Source: Kitasatospora indigofera (GTDB lineage Bacteria; Actinomycetota; Actinomycetes; Streptomycetales; Streptomycetaceae). From it: a stretch of 64,000 nt of DNA. Both the position numbers and the translations under genes were made by a program. Below, one piece after another: positions 60,870-64,000 of the stretch; position 1 is the stretch's first letter, and each line of letters starts with the position of its first letter. Location: NCBI RefSeq assembly GCF_014655955.1, contig NZ_BNBO01000030.1:40035-104034 (forward strand). The letters run 5' to 3'. The notes below the pieces were generated by a model. It was not told the origin of the DNA. It saw only the letters and a list, made by a program, of their open reading frames with translations, and did no database searches.

Positions 60870-60945
60870 TGGTACCCCCGACCGGATTCGAACCGGCGCT
60901 ACTGCCGTGAGAGGGCAGCGTGCTAGGCCGCTACACAACGGGGGC
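60870..60945 (-). tRNA. tRNA-Glu (CTC anticodon), CCA encoded
   Basis: Same sequence as the neighbouring tRNA-Glu copies, with an encoded CCA (60870-60872). Confidence 0.95.
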
Positions 60946-61006
60946 TTGTACTGCTCGATACTACTGGGTACTGCTCTGGGCCCTGCTCGGCCCCTTGCGG
61001 GACCAG

Positions 61007-61079
61007 TACCCCCGACCGGATTCGAACCGGCGCTACTGCCGTGAGAGGGCAGCGTGCTAGGCCGCTACACAACGGGGGC
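61007..61079 (-). tRNA. tRNA-Glu (CTC anticodon), CCA not encoded
   Basis: Mature body identical to the other tRNA-Glu copies; the bases after the discriminator are CTG rather than CCA, so the CCA must be added by enzyme. Confidence 0.95.
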
Positions 61080-61106
61080 TTGTACTGCGATGGTGCTCGT
61101 ACTGCG

Positions 61107-61178
61107 CTGGGGTACCAGGACTCGAACCTAGACTAAATGAACCAGAATCACTCGTGCTGCCAATTACACCATACCCCA
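61107..61178 (-). tRNA. tRNA-Gln (CTG anticodon), CCA not encoded
   Basis: Body identical to the other tRNA-Gln copy, but the following bases are CGC, not CCA. It is the first tRNA of the cluster in the direction of transcription. Confidence 0.95.
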
Positions 61179-61282
61179 CCTGAGTTCAACCCCTGCGGGG
61201 CCTTGCTCGGTGTTGCGCCTGAGGTTCGGTGCTGACGAGGTTTCTGGTCCCTCGCCGTTCCCTCCCGGGCGGCGCAGAAAGA

Positions 61283-61311
61283 ACATTACCCGATGCCGGG
61301 CGCCGCTCCAA
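61283..61311 (-). promoter_or_regulatory. Probable promoter of the tRNA operon
   Basis: On the minus strand, TTGGAG (61311-61306), 17-base spacer, TAATGT (61288-61283), about 100 bases upstream of the first tRNA-Gln. Confidence 0.65.
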
Positions 61312-61362
61312 AATCGATAACCACGAGGGGGTACCCGCCGACCCCCGGGAGCTGCGGGAACG

Positions 61363-61410
61363 CCCTGCGGGCGGGCACCGGGCCGGACGGCCGGGTGCCC
61401 GCCCGCAGGG
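61363..61410 (-). terminator. Terminator after gltX
   Basis: Perfect 17-base arms (61363-61379 and 61394-61410); the loop contains a second GGCC hairpin. It begins about 19 bases past the gltX stop codon. Confidence 0.85.
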
Positions 61411-61428
61411 AGGCGGCGCGGGAGGTGC

Positions 61429-62958
61429 TCAGGCGGCCGGGACGGCGTCCAGGGCGGCCACCAGCCGGCGCAGCGTCTCGGCGCGGCCGAGCAGCTCCAT
61501 CGACTCGAAGAGCGGCGGCGAGACCCGGCGGCCGGTGACCGCCACCCGCAGCGGCGTGAAGGCGAACTTGGGCTTGATGCCCAGCCCGTCCACCAGCGCC
61601 TCGCGCAGGGCGGCCTGGATCGGCTCGGGGGTGAAGTCCCCGAGCGCCTCCAGCGCCTTGATGCTGGCCTCCAGCACCGGACGGGCGTCCTGGGTGAGGA
61701 CCTTGGCGGCGTCCTCCGGGTCCAGCGCGAAGTCGGCCGGGGCGACGAACAGGAAGCCCGCCATGTTGACGATCTCGCTGAGGACGACCATCCGCTCCTG
61801 GGTGAGCGGGGCCACCTTCGCCAGCAGGTCGAGCTGCTCGGCGCTCGGCTCGGCCGGCAGCAGGCCGGGCGCCTGCAGGTACGGGACCAGCCGGCGGACG
61901 AACTCGTCCGGGGCCAGCTCGCGCAGGTGCCGGGCGTTGATCGCCTCGCACTTCTTCAGGTCGAAGCGTGCCGGGTTGGCGTTCACCTTCGCGATGTCGA
62001 AGGCGGCCACCAGCTCGTCCGTCGAGAAGTGGTCGTCCTCGGCGGAGAGCGACCAGCCCAGCAGGGCCAGGTAGTTGAGCAGGCCCTCGGGCAGGAAGCC
62101 GCGCTCGCGGTAGAGGTTGAGCGAGGCCTGCGGGTCACGCTTGGAGAGCTTCTTGTTGCCCTCGCCCATCACGTACGGCAGGTGGCCGAAGCGCGGGGTG
62201 GCGCCGCTGCCGACACCGATCTCGGCGAGCGCCGCGTACAGCGCGATCTGCCGCGGGGTGGAGGAGAGCAGGTCCTCGCCGCGGAGCACGTGGGTGATGC
62301 CCATCAGGGCGTCGTCCACCGGGTTGACCAGGGTGTAGAGCGGGGCGCCGTTGGCACGGACGATGCCGTAGTCCGGCACGTTCTCGGGCTCGAAGCTGAG
62401 CGTGCCGCGGACCAGGTCGTCGAAGGCGATGGTCCGGTCGGGCATCCGGAAGCGCAGGATCGGCTGCCGCTGCTCCAGCTTGTAGACGGCGATCTGCTCG
62501 TCCGTCAGCACACGGCAGTGGCCGTCGTAGCCGGAGGGCTTGCCGGCCGCGCGGGCGGCCTCGCGGCGGGCGTCCAGCTCCTCGGTGTTGCAGTAGCACT
62601 CGTACGCGTGGCCGGCCTCGCGCAGGCGCCGGGCGACGTCCGCGTAGATGTCCATCCGCTGCGACTGCCGGTACGGCTCGTGCGGGCCGCCGATCTCCGG
62701 GCCCTCGTCCCAGTCGAAGCCGAGCCAGCGCATGGCGTCGAGCAGCTGGTTGTAGGAGTCCTCGGAGTCGCGGGCCGCGTCGGTGTCCTCGATCCGGAAG
62801 ACCAGCGTGCCGCCGTGGTGGCGGGCGAAGGCCCAGTTGAAGAGGGCGGTGCGGACCAGGCCGACGTGCGGGTTGCCGGTAGGGGACGGACAGAAGCGGA
62901 CCCGGACCGTCGGGTCCAGGTCTGCGGGTGCGTTAGCCACGCTTACAGCCTTATCCAC
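61429..62958 (-). CDS. gltX: Glutamyl-tRNA synthetase
   Basis: GltX charges tRNA-Glu, and probably also tRNA-Gln before amidation by GatCAB, which fits the adjacent Gln/Glu tRNA cluster. In the 509-residue class I enzyme the HIGH region is PSPTGNPHVG (about 25-34) and KMSKS appears as NKKLSKRDP (about 275-283). Zinc-binding CYC near 120-125 is partly kept. Two GTG codons are possible starts: 62956-62958, which overlaps the previous stop by eight bases, and 62938-62940, which better matches homologues. It is downstream of the fumarylacetoacetate hydrolase-family gene. Confidence 0.96.
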   Translation of the reverse strand: MDKAVSVANAPADLDPTVRVRFCPSPTGNPHVGLVRTALFNWAFARHHGGTLVFRIEDTDAARDSEDSYNQLLDAMRWLGFDWDEGPEIGGPHEPYRQSQRMDIYADVARRLREAGHAYECYCNTEELDARREAARAAGKPSGYDGHCRVLTDEQIAVYKLEQRQPILRFRMPDRTIAFDDLVRGTLSFEPENVPDYGIVRANGAPLYTLVNPVDDALMGITHVLRGEDLLSSTPRQIALYAALAEIGVGSGATPRFGHLPYVMGEGNKKLSKRDPQASLNLYRERGFLPEGLLNYLALLGWSLSAEDDHFSTDELVAAFDIAKVNANPARFDLKKCEAINARHLRELAPDEFVRRLVPYLQAPGLLPAEPSAEQLDLLAKVAPLTQERMVVLSEIVNMAGFLFVAPADFALDPEDAAKVLTQDARPVLEASIKALEALGDFTPEPIQAALREALVDGLGIKPKFAFTPLRVAVTGRRVSPPLFESMELLGRAETLRRLVAALDAVPAA

Positions 62959-63766
62959 GCGAGATGACCTTATTGGTGAGAGTGCCGATGCCTTCGACGG
63001 AGACGGCGACCTCGTCGCCGACGTTGATGGGGCCTACCCCCGCGGGGGTGCCGGTGAGGATGACGTCGCCCGGGAGCAGGGTCATCGCCTCGGAGATGTG
63101 GACGACCAGTTCGGCGATCGAGCGGACCATCAGGGAGGTCCGGCCGGCCTGGCGCAGGTCGCCGTTGACGGTGCAGGTGATGGCGAGGTCCGCCGGGTCC
63201 AGCTCGGTCTCGATCCACGGCCCGAGCGGGCAGGAGGTGTCGAAGCCCTTGGCGCGGGCCCACTGGCCCTCGCGCTGCTGGACGTCGCGGGCCGTCACGT
63301 CGTTGGCGCAGGTGTAGCCGAAGATCACCTCGGGGACCCGCTCCAGCGGGACCTCACGGCACATCCGCCCGATGACCACGGCGAGTTCGGCCTCGTGCTG
63401 GACGTCCGAGGAGAACGGCGGGTACGCGATGGACTCGGTCGGGCCGATCACCGCGGTGGAGGGCTTGAAGAAGGTCAACGGGACGTCGGGGACGGCGTTG
63501 CCCAGTTCGGCGGCGTGCGCCGCGTAGTTGCGGCCGACCGCGACGATCTTGTTGGGGAGCATCGGGGTGAGCAGGCGCACGTCCTGCATGCGGTAGCTCT
63601 CGCCGGTCAGCTGCGGCTGGCCGAAGGGGTGGCCGGCCATCGCGTGCAGGACCAGGGAGTCCGGCTGGGAGGCGTCACCCTCGACCACGCCGAAGGAGAC
63701 GCTGCCGGCGGCGGCCCCACCCTCCACGGCACGGCCTTCTCGGACGGAAAACCTGGCAATGCGCAC
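62951..63766 (-). CDS. Fumarylacetoacetate hydrolase family protein
   Basis: The 271-residue protein has the FAH fold: KIVAVGRNYAAHAAELG, the metal-binding region HEAELAVVIG, GYTCANDVTARDVQ, KGFDTSCPLGPWI and the C-terminal DVILTGTPAGVGPINVGDEVAVSVEGIGTL. Such enzymes act on acylpyruvates or oxaloacetate; the exact substrate is unknown. The GTG start at 63764-63766 (VRIARFSV) is chosen because homology begins there. It overlaps gltX by up to eight bases. Confidence 0.92.
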   Translation of the reverse strand: MRIARFSVREGRAVEGGAAAGSVSFGVVEGDASQPDSLVLHAMAGHPFGQPQLTGESYRMQDVRLLTPMLPNKIVAVGRNYAAHAAELGNAVPDVPLTFFKPSTAVIGPTESIAYPPFSSDVQHEAELAVVIGRMCREVPLERVPEVIFGYTCANDVTARDVQQREGQWARAKGFDTSCPLGPWIETELDPADLAITCTVNGDLRQAGRTSLMVRSIAELVVHISEAMTLLPGDVILTGTPAGVGPINVGDEVAVSVEGIGTLTNKVISRG

Positions 63767-63900
63767 GGTCGGGCTACCCCTCGCTTCGTCGGACGCCCGG
63801 GGCGCGCCCGGGCGCTGGCGGGCCGCTCGGCCTGACGCGGCCCCGCTCAATCGCCTCCCAGGCTATCGCGTGAGCCCTCGGGTGCCCGCTTTGCCCCTTA

Positions 63901-63949
63901 GGTCCCCCGGCGGCGCCGCACGGGAGGGGCCCGGCGCCGCCGGGGGACC
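63901..63949. terminator. Long GC hairpin upstream of the FAH-family gene
   Basis: Perfect 18-base arms (63901-63918 and 63932-63949) with a 13-base loop. It probably terminates a gene outside the window. Confidence 0.7.
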
Positions 63950-63970
63950 GGCCGTGCACGCCGGAGGGCG

Positions 63971-64000
63971 CCGCACGCCGCGCTGGACAGCGGCGTGCGG
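63971..64000. terminator. Hairpin at the window edge
   Basis: Perfect 11-base arms (63971-63981 and 63990-64000), a second stem next to the preceding one. Confidence 0.6.

Noticed and set aside
60605..61178. Repeat array formed by near-identical blocks
   Set aside because: The blocks are tRNA genes.
61286..61951. Open frame antisense/offset to gltX and its terminator region
   Set aside because: It overlaps the gltX end and a terminator hairpin and has Arg/Pro-rich shadow composition.

Overview
This 64 kb window is chromosomal DNA of a Streptomyces-like actinomycete (Streptomyces or Kitasatospora). The evidence is very high GC, GTG starts at many genes, terminators built from long GC stems often without a U-tract, and a long run of genes in the order I recall from the S. 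coelicolor core chromosome: lepB-rplS-trmD-rimM-khpA-rpsP, ffh, glnD-glnK-amtB, nsdA, ftsY, smc, mutM-rnc-rpmF-yceD, coaD-rsmD-recG, rpmB, thiD, thiL, ddl-gpsA-plsC, hupS, leuDC, ndgR, tRNA genes, gltX. Most of the window is informational and central-metabolism housekeeping.

Layout. 1-3320: ribosomal protein, tRNA-modification and signal peptidase genes on the minus strand, with a strong internal terminator between khpA and rimM. 3727-7920: four accessory genes, namely a SprT-like zinc metallopeptidase-type protein, an archaeal/eukaryal-type prolyl-tRNA synthetase, a methyltransferase-like protein and a GNAT acetyltransferase. 7988-9556: ffh. 9765-17172: a plus-strand polymorphic toxin island lying between ffh and glnD, which I recall as adjacent in S. 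coelicolor. It holds an SseB-like protein, a WXG100/LXG-like helical protein, a 1578-residue RHS toxin, a CPCC-type candidate immunity protein and two Imm50-type proteins. 17299-21528: nitrogen-control operon amtB-glnK-glnD with a GlnR-like box upstream. 21956-30524: nsdA, a Prim-Pol-like protein, ftsY, smc and a small coiled-coil protein. 30995-34938: acylphosphatase, a CAP-domain exported protein, a TPM-domain membrane protein and a DMT-type transporter.

34992-42675: mutM, rnc, rpmF, yceD, a DivIVA-like coiled-coil protein, coaD, rsmD and recG. 42748-53670: a DAK2/FakA-like protein, rpmB, thiD, a phosphofructokinase set between thiD and thiL, thiL, an Lrp/AsnC-like small protein, a DUF3515 protein, ddl, gpsA, plsC and a CofC-type guanylyltransferase. 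53808-55561: a 72-residue protein and a divergent GntR/HutC regulator facing a two-gene operon of unknown function, with several palindromes between them. 55861-63766: hupS with its lysine/alanine-rich tail, a helical protein, leuD-leuC divergent from ndgR (which appears leaderless), a five-gene Gln-Glu-Glu-Glu-Gln tRNA cluster, gltX and a fumarylacetoacetate hydrolase-family gene.

The best candidate for a distinct, little-described system is the toxin island at 9.8-17.2 kb. It has its own secretion-like partner and adaptor genes, a short C-terminal toxin module and three downstream immunity-type genes. The accessory pair at 3.7-6.1 kb (SprT-like protein and the archaeal-type ProRS) and the GntR divergon at 54-55.6 kb are the other places where gene content departs from the conserved backbone. 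No insertion sequence, integrase, CRISPR array or rRNA gene was seen.
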